Shown piece after piece: positions 22,729-34,180 of a stretch of DNA of 64,000 nt (its first letter is position 1; every line of letters begins with the position of its first letter). Location: the NCBI GenBank assembly GCA_033085395.1, contig JANQBS010000127.1, positions 49,705 through 113,704 of the forward strand, read 5' to 3'. The position numbers and the translations under genes are program-made. Under the pieces are notes generated by a model, which was not told the origin of the DNA, made no database searches, and saw only the letters and a list, made by a program, of their open reading frames with translations. The stretch comes from Xanthoparmelia taractica. Its lineage: Eukaryota > Ascomycota > Lecanoromycetes > Lecanorales > Parmeliaceae.

Positions 22729-24382
22729 GTTTACCTCTATAAATACAGTTAACGCAGATGTGCAATATTAACACCTCCTGCCTTTATCATGAGATGCTCA
22801 GTCGACTCCACTGACAAGAATTCCAAATAATAAAAAAGAACGACAAGATAGGAAGACCATAATCGTGGTTCAAGCTACGGTAGTCTGAGAAGCATGTGCC
22901 AGGTCCTTGCTATGAATACGTAACACATCAATAATAATATATCACTAGTGAAGTTCAACGAGAATTAAATGGCCTGTGGCGAGCTCGACCATGCATGAAA
23001 AAGGCCACTCTCCAGTGCAAAGCCATGGCGCGAAGTGCAAATGCCAAGGCTGGGGCGAGCTTTGCCTCGGGCTAACCCTGCTCATACCTGAGTAACGGGG
23101 TCGGCATTTGTTTAGGATTCCAAGCTGGATGCATGCAAGGGCTGGTAAATTGTGGTTCCTGCGTTAAGCTTGTTAACAAAGTGAAATTTAAGGCGAGTCC
23201 AGGTCTGATGTGGTTAGGAAAAGAAAAAGAATTCAAACTTCCAGTTGAATGCTGCTGTGCCACGTTCACCCCGCACACAACCATAAGCTCATACTTGACC
23301 ATGGTAGCCGGCCCGCCCCTCAGACTCTATTCGCCTGGCGCTTGAGTCAGCTCTGATAGAATCTGGAAGGGTTGATTGGTGAGCTGGAAGGGTTCAAAAA
23401 ACCTAGTACCGACCCTGTGGTCAGTGCACAACACCCGAGAATAGCTCCGCTTTCGACCAAGCTGAGGAGGTTGTGTCATGCGTGATGATTACGTTCTCTT
23501 GATCATCTGTAAATCTGCTCCGGATACGCGTTGCAATTACAGTGAGAGACGCCGTATGCAGGCGAATGCGCCCAGCCTCGAATGCGATAACAGATCGGAA
23601 TTAGCAATTGCTAGTGAGATCATAGACTGCAAGTGTTTTGCTTTGGCCTTTCTTTCAGGGACTGCTGAATCCCTGCAGCCACGAACCTTGCAATGGTCGT
23701 TCCTCCGGAGAATAAAAACGCCACTGAGCCGGTTGCTGAAACACCGAGCGACTAGAATAAATGAAACGGGCAACTAGTACTTCGTACAGCGAATGTGATT
23801 AAGATTAATACTTCTACCAGAAAGGCTACATTGCCGTAAATGGAGATGATAGTCACCGGTGACCCACGTGCGGCTTCCTATATAATGAAGTACCATACAG
23901 ATGGTAGACCCCTGGGATTATAGACTCGCCACCGCAAGCTCAGATGAAAAGCTAAGAACGATGGACTCTCATCGTCAAGCCTCTGGATAAGAAAGACAGA
24001 ACGATCCGGAAAATATGAAATGCCAAATAATACCGACTGCTCCAACATTCATGATGATGAGCTTGAGATGCATGCCCAGTTACAATAGCCGTATGCAATG
24101 TCGTAGTGCAAGCATCTGAAGACTCCCTTGATACGACTCCTATAAGTAAGTCCCTCGTTTCTCGTCTGGCGCAGAAATTGACGTACATTCTTCAAAGTAT
24201 TCAAATCCATACTGCTGACGCCCTGTCTTGTCCTCGGAAAGCCTTTCGTTCCAATTCCGAATCCGTTCAGAACGAGAGCATCTGACGCAACAAGTGCGGC
24301 CGATCCCAGTGGCGGACATTGAACAGAGAGGCAATTACTAAGACTAGAAGCTTTATTTTCAAGTTGCTGCCTTCCAAAAGCT
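22729..24382. other. Intergenic, no gene recognised
   Basis: 1.65 kb with ordinary composition and only short overlapping frames (60-150 codons) lacking motifs. The frame at 24049..24489 (-) overlaps the real gene at 24383 out of frame and is its shadow. Confidence 0.45.
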
Positions 24383-25012
24383 TTAGTCCAGTGATCGATC
24401 GAGCACTTCGCTTTCGTCGTCTTCTCCCAGGAAATATTCTTTTTGGATTTTGACCACCACCTCCCCAACCCCAATGTGCAACTTCTCAAACACTTGGACG
24501 TACCCGTCTAGAGTCTCCTTGGATGTTTCAATAACCCGGTCCCAGTACCCTCTGTCGTAACTATGTGTTGGCACACTGTCCACAAAAATCAATGTCTTCA
24601 GATTCGGAGCCACTACCCCCTGATTTGCCCAAATTATGGCTTTAAGGTACTTCTCCAGCCGTCGTTGGCAGTTTTTGGTATGCTCGGAGATTTTACCGCT
24701 ATCGTTCGAGGATCTCCAGAAGAATGCATTCGCTTCCAAGTGTAACACTTTGACCAGATCGAAGTGGCGCGGAAGAAAGCGCCAGTCCGACACGGCGAAC
24801 CGTTGCCAAAGTGGAAGCGAAAATGTATTCCTGCCGTAATAGTATTCCAAGGCTTCTTGGTGAAGTTGTTGGCACGAGAGAAATAGAGCTGTCTTGGTAT
24901 AATGAGACTTTGGTTGGAGGAATCCTACAATACGGTTCTCTAGATAGATGAACGAGTAGATATGGCACCGTATCTCCATGGGCAGCGTCAGTAGACGAAT
25001 TGGATCAGGCAT
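24383..25012 (-). CDS. F-box-like (2EXR-type) hypothetical protein
   Basis: A 209-residue single-exon protein starting MPDPIRLLTLPMEIRCHIYSF, an N-terminal degenerate F-box motif common in large ascomycete families. It is followed by the usual pattern in which a strand (TALFLSCQQLHQEALEYYY, then GRNTFSLP) leads into the WQRFAVSDWRFLPRHF region and a hydrophobic VKVLHLEANAFFW segment. The ATG at 25012 has A at -3 (CAGGC on the complementary strand follows). Function unknown; such proteins may bind Skp1 but this has rarely been shown. It lies just beyond the polyketide synthase relic. Confidence 0.65.
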   Translation of the reverse strand: MPDPIRLLTLPMEIRCHIYSFIYLENRIVGFLQPKSHYTKTALFLSCQQLHQEALEYYYGRNTFSLPLWQRFAVSDWRFLPRHFDLVKVLHLEANAFFWRSSNDSGKISEHTKNCQRRLEKYLKAIIWANQGVVAPNLKTLIFVDSVPTHSYDRGYWDRVIETSKETLDGYVQVFEKLHIGVGEVVVKIQKEYFLGEDDESEVLDRSLD

Positions 25013-25107
25013 GGCTAGATAATGCTAAATAGCAGAATGGAAGAATTTACAACGGTGGTTCGAATAAATTTATGAGTCCATTTGAGAGTCCAGAAACCTT
25101 AGCAGAG

Positions 25108-26160
25108 CTAATTCTGCTCTAAGCTGAATCGGTAATAGCGTGCTTCATCCTCAACCGAATCATTCATCTCGAAAGACAATTTGGCATTTCGTCTTGATGC
25201 GCGGTCGCCATCGCCCTTCAAACCCTCTACTACTGCTGTCTTCACGGACTTGGTCCTGCTCGCCACAATCAATAGCACCGAGATACTTGTTCCGCCCAAG
25301 ATATCAAAGATGGCAACATCCGCGTCCATATCCTTGATAGTCCAGCTACGAAGCTCAACCAGTACGAGAGAATCTAAGCCATAGTAATGCATTGGGCGAG
25401 CTGTGTCAATGTCTCATTAAGTGTGCCTAGCGTGCGCGACAGCTTCTTGACGATCTCATCGCAGACCAAACTTCCGACCTTAGCGACGGAGCCGGCAGCA
25501 GCGAATAGTGGCTCGCAGTTCGTGGAGGCCGTATCCGCAATATTCTCACTCGAAGTGCCGTCCATATTCAAGTCAATCTGGTAAAAGATTGGGAACATTG
25601 GCTTGCGCATCCAATGTGGCTCTTCCACGCCCTTAACGCGCAGCGTGGCCGGCATTTCCATGCCCGTGACAACCTGACTTTAGAATTCAGTCAACAAGGC
25701 AAGAGTAGGATTGCAGAAATGGTCCAGGAGGGCATGAAATTGCGATTCAGTGACACTATGAAGAAACCTTTGGCGTTCATGGAATCCTGAACCGGTTTGC
25801 TTTCCGCTACGAAGCCGACATCGAGCATCATCCCGAGATCAACAGCAACAGCCTTTACAATACGATGGCGCGCTAAAGCATTTTGGTAGGTATTTCCGCT
25901 TGCGTTGTTGGCCTGGCCAGCCATTCCGATCTCACCAGTTAGGGAAGACAGAAGGATGAAAAAGTCCATTCCCTTGGGTAGTTGTGAATGTAGATTCCAC
26001 TACCCTCGAACTTTTGACTTGAGGGCCTTTTTAAAGTCCGCAGTAGACATTTTATCCAAGATCGAGTCTTCTGAAAAATCAATACCGCCCAGAAAGTAGA
26101 GGCCGAAGTTAGGATTGCAATACCTTCAGAACCATCGTCCCTTAAATACAGCCTTTAATA
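25108..26160 (-). pseudogene. Relic of a highly reducing polyketide synthase (KR and ACP end)
   Basis: Only the 3' end of a type I iterative PKS is left. Reading on the minus strand: a ketoreductase end (MDFFILLSSLTGEIGMAGQ, NTYQNALARHRI, KAVAVDLGMMLDVGF), the KR-ACP linker (GMEMPATLRVKGVEEPHWM) and an acyl carrier protein with the phosphopantetheine serine in YYGLDSLVLVELRSW. Breaks: TAA at 26142..26144 (after KGCI), TAG at 26000..26002 (before WNLHSQLPKGMDFF), TAA at 25680..25682, and frameshifts upstream of KMSTADFKKAL and just before the ACP motif. No upstream KS, AT or DH sequence is visible, so it is both truncated and mutated. The CAA-to-TAA type changes suit RIP. Confidence 0.87.
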
Positions 26161-26804
26161 GGTAAATATCACATTTACATCAGCTCAACATAAATATTAA
26201 TAAGTCAACACTGGTCACGTCACAGGCTAAGACTTCTACACATACTCCTCAGTCCTCTTACTTGGAGTGGGGATGCAGATTACTCGAAGACACAGCATGG
26301 AACAAAAGCTTCAACTTACTGGAAATGTCCTTTGGCTGAGAGACAATTGAAAATACCGCTTCTTCCAAGAGATATATATTTATGCATGGACATCCTTAGG
26401 ATTTCTAACTTAGGGAACTTATCGTCTCATCTAATCTAGGCGAGCCTTGTGATAGGCCCATAAGGTAATCATGTCCATTCCGCAGACTGATTTCTTTGGG
26501 ACCAACCGATTCTACCATCGCTTACAGACCCTTCCTGCCGCCTCGCTCCTCAAACTGTCGTATTCCCGATCTTTACCTCGAGGCTAGTATTGGGTGTTCA
26601 TGAGTACCTTACGGTAGGGTGGGGGCATTGAGGTGATTAGGTAAGGTACGAGTTACATGCATGCGTTGCTAGTCAGCCTTGGCATTGTTTGACGCCGCCC
26701 GCTCATCAATTCCCGCCATCACTACGAACCATTTCTCTAACACCAGAACGTTGATGTTCCCTTCCTAAAACATTTTCCTACTTCTTGGTGACGTATTATC
26801 CAGC
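26161..26804. other. Intergenic, no gene recognised
   Basis: 644 bp upstream of the cyclotransferase-like gene. I looked for further PKS sequence on the minus strand and saw none. Confidence 0.5.
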
Positions 26805-27557
26805 ATGAGTTCTCAATCTTCGCTGCAACATCGTCGATCGGAACAAGTCTACTTTGCTTTTGGGAGTAACATGCATCTTGGTCAAATGGCCAAGCGTTGC
26901 CCGGAGAGTCGGTATATTGGCACCGCAAAATTACATGACTACCGATTCCAGATTAATCAACGAGGTTATGCCAATGTCCTGCCCTCACCCGGCGCCTGTA
27001 TTGAAGGTTTAGTGTATCTACTCAATCTGACGGATGAGAAAAGGCTAGACCAGAATGAGGGCGTACCAACGGCCTATCAGAAATACAATCTTACCATAGA
27101 AGCTTTTACGGCAGCAATCGAATATGTCGGTCGTGCAGTTCCCAAACTGGCTCAGCGACTGGAGGGTTCAGAGCCCCATACTGTACCACTCGAAGCTTCC
27201 ACGAAGTCGACGGACTTTCGCAGTGACTTGCGCAACGATCCGCATGCTCGGGCTGACGAGCAAATCGACACCCAGGCCGGATATGACGGCTCCAGACGGC
27301 TTGAAAAATCTTCTCCCAAAGGTCAAGCCACAGAGGCGTTGGTGTATTTGAGTGAGGACTTCGTACAAGATAGCGAACCCCGAGACGAGTACATCGATCG
27401 AATGAATGCTGCGATCGTTGATGCTCGCAAGCTCGGCATGTCAGATAAGTACATTGACACTTGTCTTCGACACTATATTAAAGATCGAGAGTTACCCGAT
27501 CAAAGATTCAACTCTGCTCAGCAACGCATTCCAGAAAGTCGTTCTTCTGGAATTTGA
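26805..27557 (+). CDS. Gamma-glutamylcyclotransferase-like protein
   Basis: A 250-residue single-exon member of the GGCT/AIG2 fold, which in characterised relatives converts gamma-glutamyl peptides to 5-oxoproline in glutathione turnover. The substrate loop YFAFGSNMHLGQMAKRCP is near residues 21-38, followed by DYRFQINQRGYANVLPSPG and the conserved LDQNEGVPTAYQKY with the likely catalytic Glu. A family-typical LVYLSEDFV strand and a DEYIDRMNAAIVDARKLGM helix close the fold. The ATG at 26805 follows CAGC and matches family length. An insert (about 120-170) is poorly conserved. It is an intact frame between two pseudogenes; whether it belonged to the same former cluster is unknown. Confidence 0.85.
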   Translation: MSSQSSLQHRRSEQVYFAFGSNMHLGQMAKRCPESRYIGTAKLHDYRFQINQRGYANVLPSPGACIEGLVYLLNLTDEKRLDQNEGVPTAYQKYNLTIEAFTAAIEYVGRAVPKLAQRLEGSEPHTVPLEASTKSTDFRSDLRNDPHARADEQIDTQAGYDGSRRLEKSSPKGQATEALVYLSEDFVQDSEPRDEYIDRMNAAIVDARKLGMSDKYIDTCLRHYIKDRELPDQRFNSAQQRIPESRSSGI

Positions 27558-28829
27558 AGGTATGCTGAATGAGAAAGGGCCGGCGCGCTGTTCATGAAAA
27601 TACCCTTTGCTCTACCGGTGGTACTGGCTACGCTGAGGACGGTGGCCAGACTTTACCCATTGGCGATTTCCGCCACCTCACAAATGGTGCTTACTATTTA
27701 CGACAAGCCTAGATGTCTTTGGGCTTGAGAGCCGCAACGGCGAGCTGTATTTTCAAGGCATCTAAAAGGACAAGAGGGGATGGTTACATTTTTAACGATA
27801 TTACTCGATTGCTGTTTCGATGGAGCGATACGGAGGCAACCCTGAGCGAAGCTAGTTGCAGGTCGCTGCGGTACCCGCAGCTGCTATGGCGATGCTAAGC
27901 CAACTGCAGCTTCATCGTAGCTGGCTGCGGGATCCATTCACACGCAAGTGTTCACATATAAAGTTCTAGGCAATCTGTAGGATCAAAGTCGAGCGTGATG
28001 AAACGCCAGGATTGTTCTGCCTAGGAGTGAAGCCACTATGTGGACTGATGATTTTGAAGGTTCAATTGCCGAGCACACAGCCCTTCCTCCACATATCTTC
28101 CCGTCTGTCTGCCTTGTTACCTTTTCTCTCTCGCTTCTTCAAACTCCAGCAGTACATACATATCGCCTATGACAATTCTTCTACGGGGTCAGTCAGCAAG
28201 ATGAAAAATTGCCTGGACCCTTTGACCGACTGCTCGTTATCAAGCTCACGTGACCTATCCATACCTCAAGCTCATTGCTTCCCCATCATTTTTCGCAGAG
28301 CCAACATCTAAATAGTAGTCCCTTGGTTGGCATGCTTGCGAGCTGAGCGCGTGAAAAGAGGGAAGCCTACCAGAAGAAGTCGAATCGGTGTCGAGTCCTA
28401 AAAGTCTTGCAATGCCTTCGAAGTTGATTGGAGGCCTTTCCGACGACAAGCGAGAGACTCGGAATTTCCAGCGAACAAGGTTATGACAGCCAGGATGATC
28501 AGATCTTGGTCAAGGGTACTACGAGGGTCGTATGAGTGCATACACTACGTAGATTGTTTAGTCTGTGTTGAATTACTTTCCATAACCCGTGAGCTGTATG
28601 AGCAAGCGTAGTGTGATAAATGTTGGCATCCCGATATCTACCCACCCCGTCTGCTTTCGACAGGACAAGTGCAGCGACATGTGAGGCTAGGCCCCGCCCA
28701 TCTATCATCATTGCGACACTCTCCATTGTCATTACGATAAAACCTATAGTCTAGCTTCGATAGAGCACTAGTCTTTCCGAACATCATACTTGATCCTGCC
28801 ATCTACTCTGACCCGTCCTTGACTGTACA
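27558..28829. other. Intergenic, no gene recognised
   Basis: 1.27 kb. Short frames start mostly at non-ATG codons. Around 27850-27930 there is a cluster of short GC-rich near-palindromes (GCTGCGGTACCCGCAGC-like) of unclear meaning. Confidence 0.45.
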
Positions 28830-30461
28830 ATGGAGTCTCCATTTCTTGTTGTCTGCATAGTGCCTATCACAGTATTCACCTACCTCCTCATCAACATGAC
28901 CATCACCAACCAGGGAGATGCCAACACAGTAAAAGAAATGGGTTGCCAATCACCAAAGGTACTGCAACACTGTGTTCCGTTTGGTCTGGATCTCATCTAC
29001 GAGCTTTTCCGTGCGGACCGGGACAGAGTGCTCCCAGAGTATCTGAAAGAACGCTTTGCCCGGGCGGGCGCCGCCACATACAGCTACGAGTTCCTCAACC
29101 GGACAACAATCTTCACCATCGATCCCGAAAACTTGCAAGCGATCTTGTCAACCCAGTTCTAAGATTTCAGCTTGGGAATTACAAGGAGGGCAAATTTCTC
29201 ACCGTTTCTTGGCCATGGGATCTTCACGGAGGATAGAGAGGAGTAGGAACGCTCACACAGCATACTGCGTCCGCATTTCTCGCGCACTCAAATCTCGGAT
29301 CTGAGGCTGGAGGAAGTGCATGTTCAGCATATGATTAAGGCGCTGGGGTTGAATAGCTCGGGCTGGACAGCGCAGGTTGATCTGCAGCCCCTTTTCTTTA
29401 GACTGACACTCGACTCGGCGACGGAGTTTTTGTTCGGCAAGTCCGTCAACTCTCAGCTTGCGAGCCTCGACAATGACATTGCAAGATCGTCTACTGGAGA
29501 GGTTTCGCGTGAAGTACGCTTTGGGAAGGCTTTTGACACATGCTCAAAATGGTTAGCAAACCGTGCAAGGGTGAATAAGGTATACTGGATACTTGACGGT
29601 AGCGAGTTCAGGGCTAGGTGCAAGGAGACGCACCAATATGTGGATGATTTAGTGGATGTCGCCGTAGGAGAAAGATTGAAAAACAAGGCCAACAAGAAAC
29701 ACACCTTCCTGGATTCATTGCTGGAGCAGACTTCTAATCGCATCAAAATCCGATCAGAACTCATCAATATTCTGCTTACAGGCCGCGACACCACCGCTGG
29801 TCTCTTGGGCTGGCTATTCCACGTCCTGGTCCGTCACCAAGAAACGTATTTCAAACTTCGCAATCTCATCCTCAAGGAGTTTGATTCATATGACCACCCA
29901 AAGGATATCACTTTTACAAAATTGAAGGATTGCCATTACCTCCAATACTGCTTAAACGAAACACTTCGGCTATACCCTCCTATCCCAGCCAATACAAGGC
30001 AGACACTCAAAGACACAACGCTCCCACGAGGAGGTGGACCTGACGATATGAGCAAAGTATTTGTCCGAAAAAATCAGCAAGTGAATTACACAGTGAGTGT
30101 ACGCACTACATAGGATGAAAGATCTTCGGGGCTCAGACGCGGAGGAATTTAAACCTGAACGCTGGATCGGAAGAAAATATGGCTGGGAGTATTTGCCATT
30201 CAACGGCGGTCCGAGAGTGTGCTTGGGTCGTGAGTGTCATCACTATGATCTGAAGTCGCTATATCAGACGCAAACTGATCATGCATACATCCAGAACAAT
30301 TTGCATTGCCAGAAGTCTCATATGTGACGGTACGACTGATGCAGAGATTCGACAACATCAGAAATGAAGGTCCAGACTTGGTCCAGAAGCAAAATCTGAC
30401 CTTGAACAGTTCGCCGTATCCTGGCATAAATGTTGTCCTTCACGCGGCAACGTCACGCTGA
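28830..30461 (+). pseudogene. Cytochrome P450 (CYP52-type alkane/fatty-acid hydroxylase-like), inactivated
   Basis: A nearly full-length P450 with three inactivating changes. From the ATG at 28830 the frame has an N-terminal anchor, then TAA at codon 111 (29160..29162) and TAG at codon 139 (29244..29246), both in frame. It continues through HMIKALGL, the I-helix LLTGRDTTAGLLGW, the K-helix NETLRLYPPIPANTR and LPRGGGPDDMSKVFVRK. At 30092..30099 AGTG is present twice in tandem, shifting frame; beyond it YALHRMKDL, EEFKPERWIGRKYGWEYLPF and the heme-binding FNGGPRVCLG resume. A 65-nt intron (30230..30294) with intact splice sites joins CLGQ to QFALPEVSYVTVRLMQ, to a stop at 30461. TGG-to-TAG and CAA-to-TAA are the likely nonsense origins. 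Confidence 0.9.
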
Positions 30462-30708
30462 AAAGGGCCATCGTAGTCATAGTCTAAGCTGGACCTTCCG
30501 CAGAATACGGGTTCTAAAATTGCCCCAGTGCGTTTTGTCTTTCGCCCGTAAACTCTTGATCCAATTGGTCTAGGCCAGCCATGAGCATGGCTATCTGCAT
30601 ACCTCGTGTCCTTTCTGCCTCCACACGCTTCCAGTCCCACAAATCAGCTTCGGAATGTAAATTCATTGTGGCATCCATTACCACATCAGTATCTGCCTGA
30701 TGTGGACG

Positions 30709-31566
30709 CTAAGCCGTAGGCAACGACGTGACATTAATCGCAGAATGGTCATCGAGGACAGAATGCATACTTGATGATGCTTTGACCTTCTCAGGTTTCA
30801 CAGGAAGAAGATTGGCTTGCTCGAGAATAATCTCAGGAGCAATGGTGAGCCTGCCACGCCTGAACACATGTTTCGCGATCGAAGACGCAAAGATGGCCTT
30901 GTGAGATTTACCATGACTGTCTTTAGATGGATCTCTCTGTCTCGCACTACCCTTTCGCCATGGTTGCAGGACGTAGGATTGTGGCTTCGTGCTCCCAGCC
31001 TTAACAATATGACTGACAAGATAGAGCCACTTCTCATCCCAGCACAAAACTCTTGTCCAGACTTCAAACGCCTCGAATGGTCTTAGCTCTCGCCTGAAAT
31101 GGCACGTAACACCACCCAGGTGAAAGCCAAAGTAGCCCTTATGGGGACTGCCGTCTTCCCTGGCAGCAAGTCGTGCCTTGTTTATGCCATTCCGGAGAAG
31201 GCAAGCGAGCAGATGGCCTCGGGAGATATCGAGATCCGTGAAGTATGTACTGTTCGATTTGTGTAGGTTGTAATCGCATTCAAGGATGGGAGAGCGGGAG
31301 GAGACGATGACGGGCTGAAAAATGAAAGAAGACTGCCGAGCGGAGTAACGACGGTAGGGGAAGTGGGCAAAAAATGCACGAGCGAGACGGACCTACAGAA
31401 CAGAGTCAGCAAGACGTCGTGCTTCGAGTACTTCTAAGGTACAGCGATGTCTCACATGCTATATCAAAGGGAAACACTTGATGTTCGTGATGACAAAAGC
31501 CAGTAACAGTAATTGCCAGAACTTAGTTGGAATGGCAATGGTGAGTATAGAGGATACAATCCCCAT
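30709..31566 (-). pseudogene. THEM6-like thioesterase-superfamily gene with in-frame stop
   Basis: A hot-dog-fold (4HBT_2/THEM6-like) protein. Exon 1 is 31566..31456, intron 31393..31455 (63 nt), exon 2 31392..30709. Exon 1 starts MGIVSSILTIAIPTKFW with a hydrophobic anchor, then KCFPLI, TAG (31459..31461), CAT. Homologues have Trp there, so TGG became TAG. Exon 2 has the family blocks ILECDYNLHKSNSTYFTDLD, GVTCHFRRELRPFEAFEVW, TRVLCWDEKWLYLVSHIV, KAIFASSIAKHVFRRGRLT and a stop at 30709; it is otherwise intact for 228 codons. No alternative donor bypasses the stop while keeping frame. It ends convergently with the P450 relic and starts divergently from the sirtuin. Confidence 0.82.
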
Positions 31567-31908
31567 GGTTCGAAATATGAGCAAGTTGCCCAAGACGTGA
31601 TGGCAGCGTAATGTTGGTCTATACTGGTTTGTTGTTCTTCATAGATTTAATCACATTGAATGAATACAACAAATGTAGCTAAACGAGAGTCGTATTCAAG
31701 GCCTTTAGGTTTAAGGTACTTATACGAATCTATATTTCTTCTTGATTACCTTAGTAGTATAACGTTAACCGTGTTGTGGACAAGAGAGGGTGCCAAGGAT
31801 TCACATTTATTTTGCACACACTAAATGATGTCGGCAGTCGGCGATTACTATCATGTCATAATTACCTTATCATCCACAAGCCTCCTCATCGCCACACGAT
31901 CCTCAGTG

Positions 31909-33676
31909 ATGGCCGCACACGATAAGGTCCGATGGCATCCGCCGCTCAAGGCTCCTACCACCGAAGTCGTCGACCTGCTATCGGACTCCGACTCCACTGA
32001 TGCCCCATTAGGAACCAGCGAGTGTAACGGAAAGCACGACGCGTTTACCACAAATCCGAGAGCGCAGAAGACAGCAGATGGCGATCTACAGTGGCGTGCA
32101 CCTCTCATGGCTCCCGCGATCGAGTTGGACGACTCGCTTCCGCGGGAGGTACCGAAGGGAATGGGTGAGCTCCTTGTGAATGGCGACAATGGCAAGACGC
32201 GCGACGCGTCACCAGAGGGAAGTGACAGCGATGACGATAGTCAATGGTCCCTCTACGAGGATGCTCTGGGTGGCGATGAGGATGAAGAGGCTCTGAATTC
32301 TAGTACAGATGAGCTTGAACCCACTCAATCGCTTGCACTGCTAATATACGTAGGTGACGGCTCGTGTACTCTCGAAGAATCTTTAGCGTTTCGCAGACGG
32401 TTAAGAGTTATTGGGGGTGATAGATTTGTCGCAGAAACGGTGGAAGCTGGAGTCATAACAGCCAAGAAGCTGTGTACGGCGTTCGGCATCCGGCCGCCTT
32501 TCTTCTTGGAAGGGGAGCCTGACGAAGCATACTACTCTCTACTGGACCTTGCAATATGTCGCGAGCTGTCGAAAAGAGCAAAACTGCCGCAATACAATAC
32601 CATTGACGATGCGGTGGCTCTAGTGAAGAAGTCGCGGAACATAATTGTCCTCACTGGGGCTGGGGTAAGGATATAGTAGCAGGCGATTGGACAAGTGCTG
32701 ACCGGCATAGATATCGACGAGCCTTGGTATTCCAGACTTCAGGTCCAAGCAAACCGGTCTCTATTCTCAACTTCAACATCTCGGTCTAAGTGACCCGCAA
32801 GAGGTCTTCGACATTAGTCTCTTTCGCGAGGACCCCAGTATTTTCTATTCCGTTGCCAAAGACATTTTGCCGTCAAGCAAGAAATTCTCGCCGACTCATG
32901 CTTTCATAAAGCTGCTACAGGATAAGAACAAGCTCCTGACCAACTTCACGCAAAACATTGACAACCTGGAGGGTCATGCAGGCATTCTGCCTGAGAAGCT
33001 AATTCAGTGTCATGGATCCTTCGCCACTGCAACTTGTATTGAGTGTAAATACAAAGTCAAATGCGAAGAAATTTACAAGGACTTGAAGGCCGGAAAGGTA
33101 GCCCATTGCGATCGCTGTATTCGAACCATAAGACAAGCCAAACCGGGTCTTAAGCGGAAAAGAAGCTCGAACGAGTCGTCTGGGCCGAGGAAGAGACGGC
33201 AGAGCTATGAAGACAGTACGGACGATGAGGATGATGACATTGCTATCGCGGGAGTCATGAAGCCCGACATCACATTCTTTGGCGAGGATCTACCGGCTAA
33301 ATTCCATGACCGGTTGATGGATCATGATAGGGACCTCGTGGATCTGGTTCTTGTCATTGGGACTTCTTTGAAAGTGGCGCCTGTGTCTGAGGTTGTAGGA
33401 GTGCTACCCCACCATGTTCCTCAGCTGTATATCTCAAGAGAGGTAGGCATCTATCATCTCCGCCGACTATGCGCTGTACTGACCTACTCTCAGCCATGTT
33501 CTCACGCTAATTTTGACATTGACTTGCTCGGCGACTGCGATGCAGTGGTCACAGAGCTCTGTCGGCGTGCCGGATGGGATCTGCAACATGAAATGATCCC
33601 CCAAGATGAGCAAGTAGATGTGCAGCTGAAAGATGGCTACGAATCTCGATTCTCCTTCACGGTTGTCAAGGCATAG
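31909..33676 (+). CDS. SIR2: Sir2-type class I sirtuin (NAD-dependent deacetylase)
   Basis: NAD-dependent protein/histone deacetylase, likely nuclear. Exons 31909..32664, 32711..33442 and 33494..33676 (introns 46 and 51 nt) give 556 residues. The first join creates LTGAGISTSLGIPDFRS, the NAD-binding signature. Then follow NFTQNIDNLEGHAGI, catalytic His in QCHGSFATATC, two zinc-binding Cys pairs (CIEC and CDRC), a Lys/Arg/Asp-rich insert, KPDITFFGEDLP, IGTSLKVAPVSEV, PQLYISRE and, after the second intron, FDIDLLGDCD. The N terminus (about 1-165) is acidic and low complexity. ATGs at 31825 and 31828 would add a hydrophobic leader; I prefer 31909 (MAAHDKVRWHPPL). Intron 2 is a multiple of three and contains no stop. 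Confidence 0.9.
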
Positions 33677-34180
33677 CGTGGAGTTGGTTGACTGCATGAT
33701 ACCCATGAATTCCATCTTTTAGAGCGGTAAACATGTCATTGATAGGGAGGCTGGCAGCATACTTGACCGGATTGATCACATCCTGCTCTGTTGTATTTTA
33801 TATAGTCCAGCTGTAAAAGACCAACAGTAATATGCGCCCAGCTCACGAAGCTTTCTTCAAAATGATCTGGCTTTGCACCCCATCGGCTCCAGCAATCCGA
33901 TTTTCGCTTTACTGCCTCATCCGCATTGCTTCGTGGGTGCGCTGTGTTGAACCTGGCACATTCCGCATGAAACTCTTCACTAATTCTATACAATTGTAAC
34001 CATTTACAACCGTCTATCCAAAGCGAACTATTTTCGGCATGATAAACCATCACCATCATCACGATGTTACCAATACAGCGCAGCTATTCAAAACATACCC
34101 TCCAAGGTGCCGGTTCATCGAAGCACGCAAGGACCATTTCCTAGCAAGAGGTGACACTGTTGCTACCACTAACGACCAGG
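33677..34180. other. Intergenic, no gene supported
   Basis: Holds the sirtuin 3' end. An open minus-strand frame (34059 to 33736, about 107 codons) reads fairly protein-like but matches no family I know. Confidence 0.4.

Noticed and set aside
24049..24489. Minus-strand 146-codon frame starting MRSCTLGLGRWW
   Set aside because: It overlaps the better-supported F-box-like gene in another frame and has no family signature.
28255..28449. Minus-strand frame reading SSERPPINFEGIARLLGLD
   Set aside because: It starts at TTG, is only 64 codons, and no join to another exon gives a recognisable protein.
33736..34059. Minus-strand 107-codon frame with several Trp and Cys residues
   Set aside because: Protein-like but without homology I recognise, no clear neighbours and a run of Met codons at the start; too weak to call.
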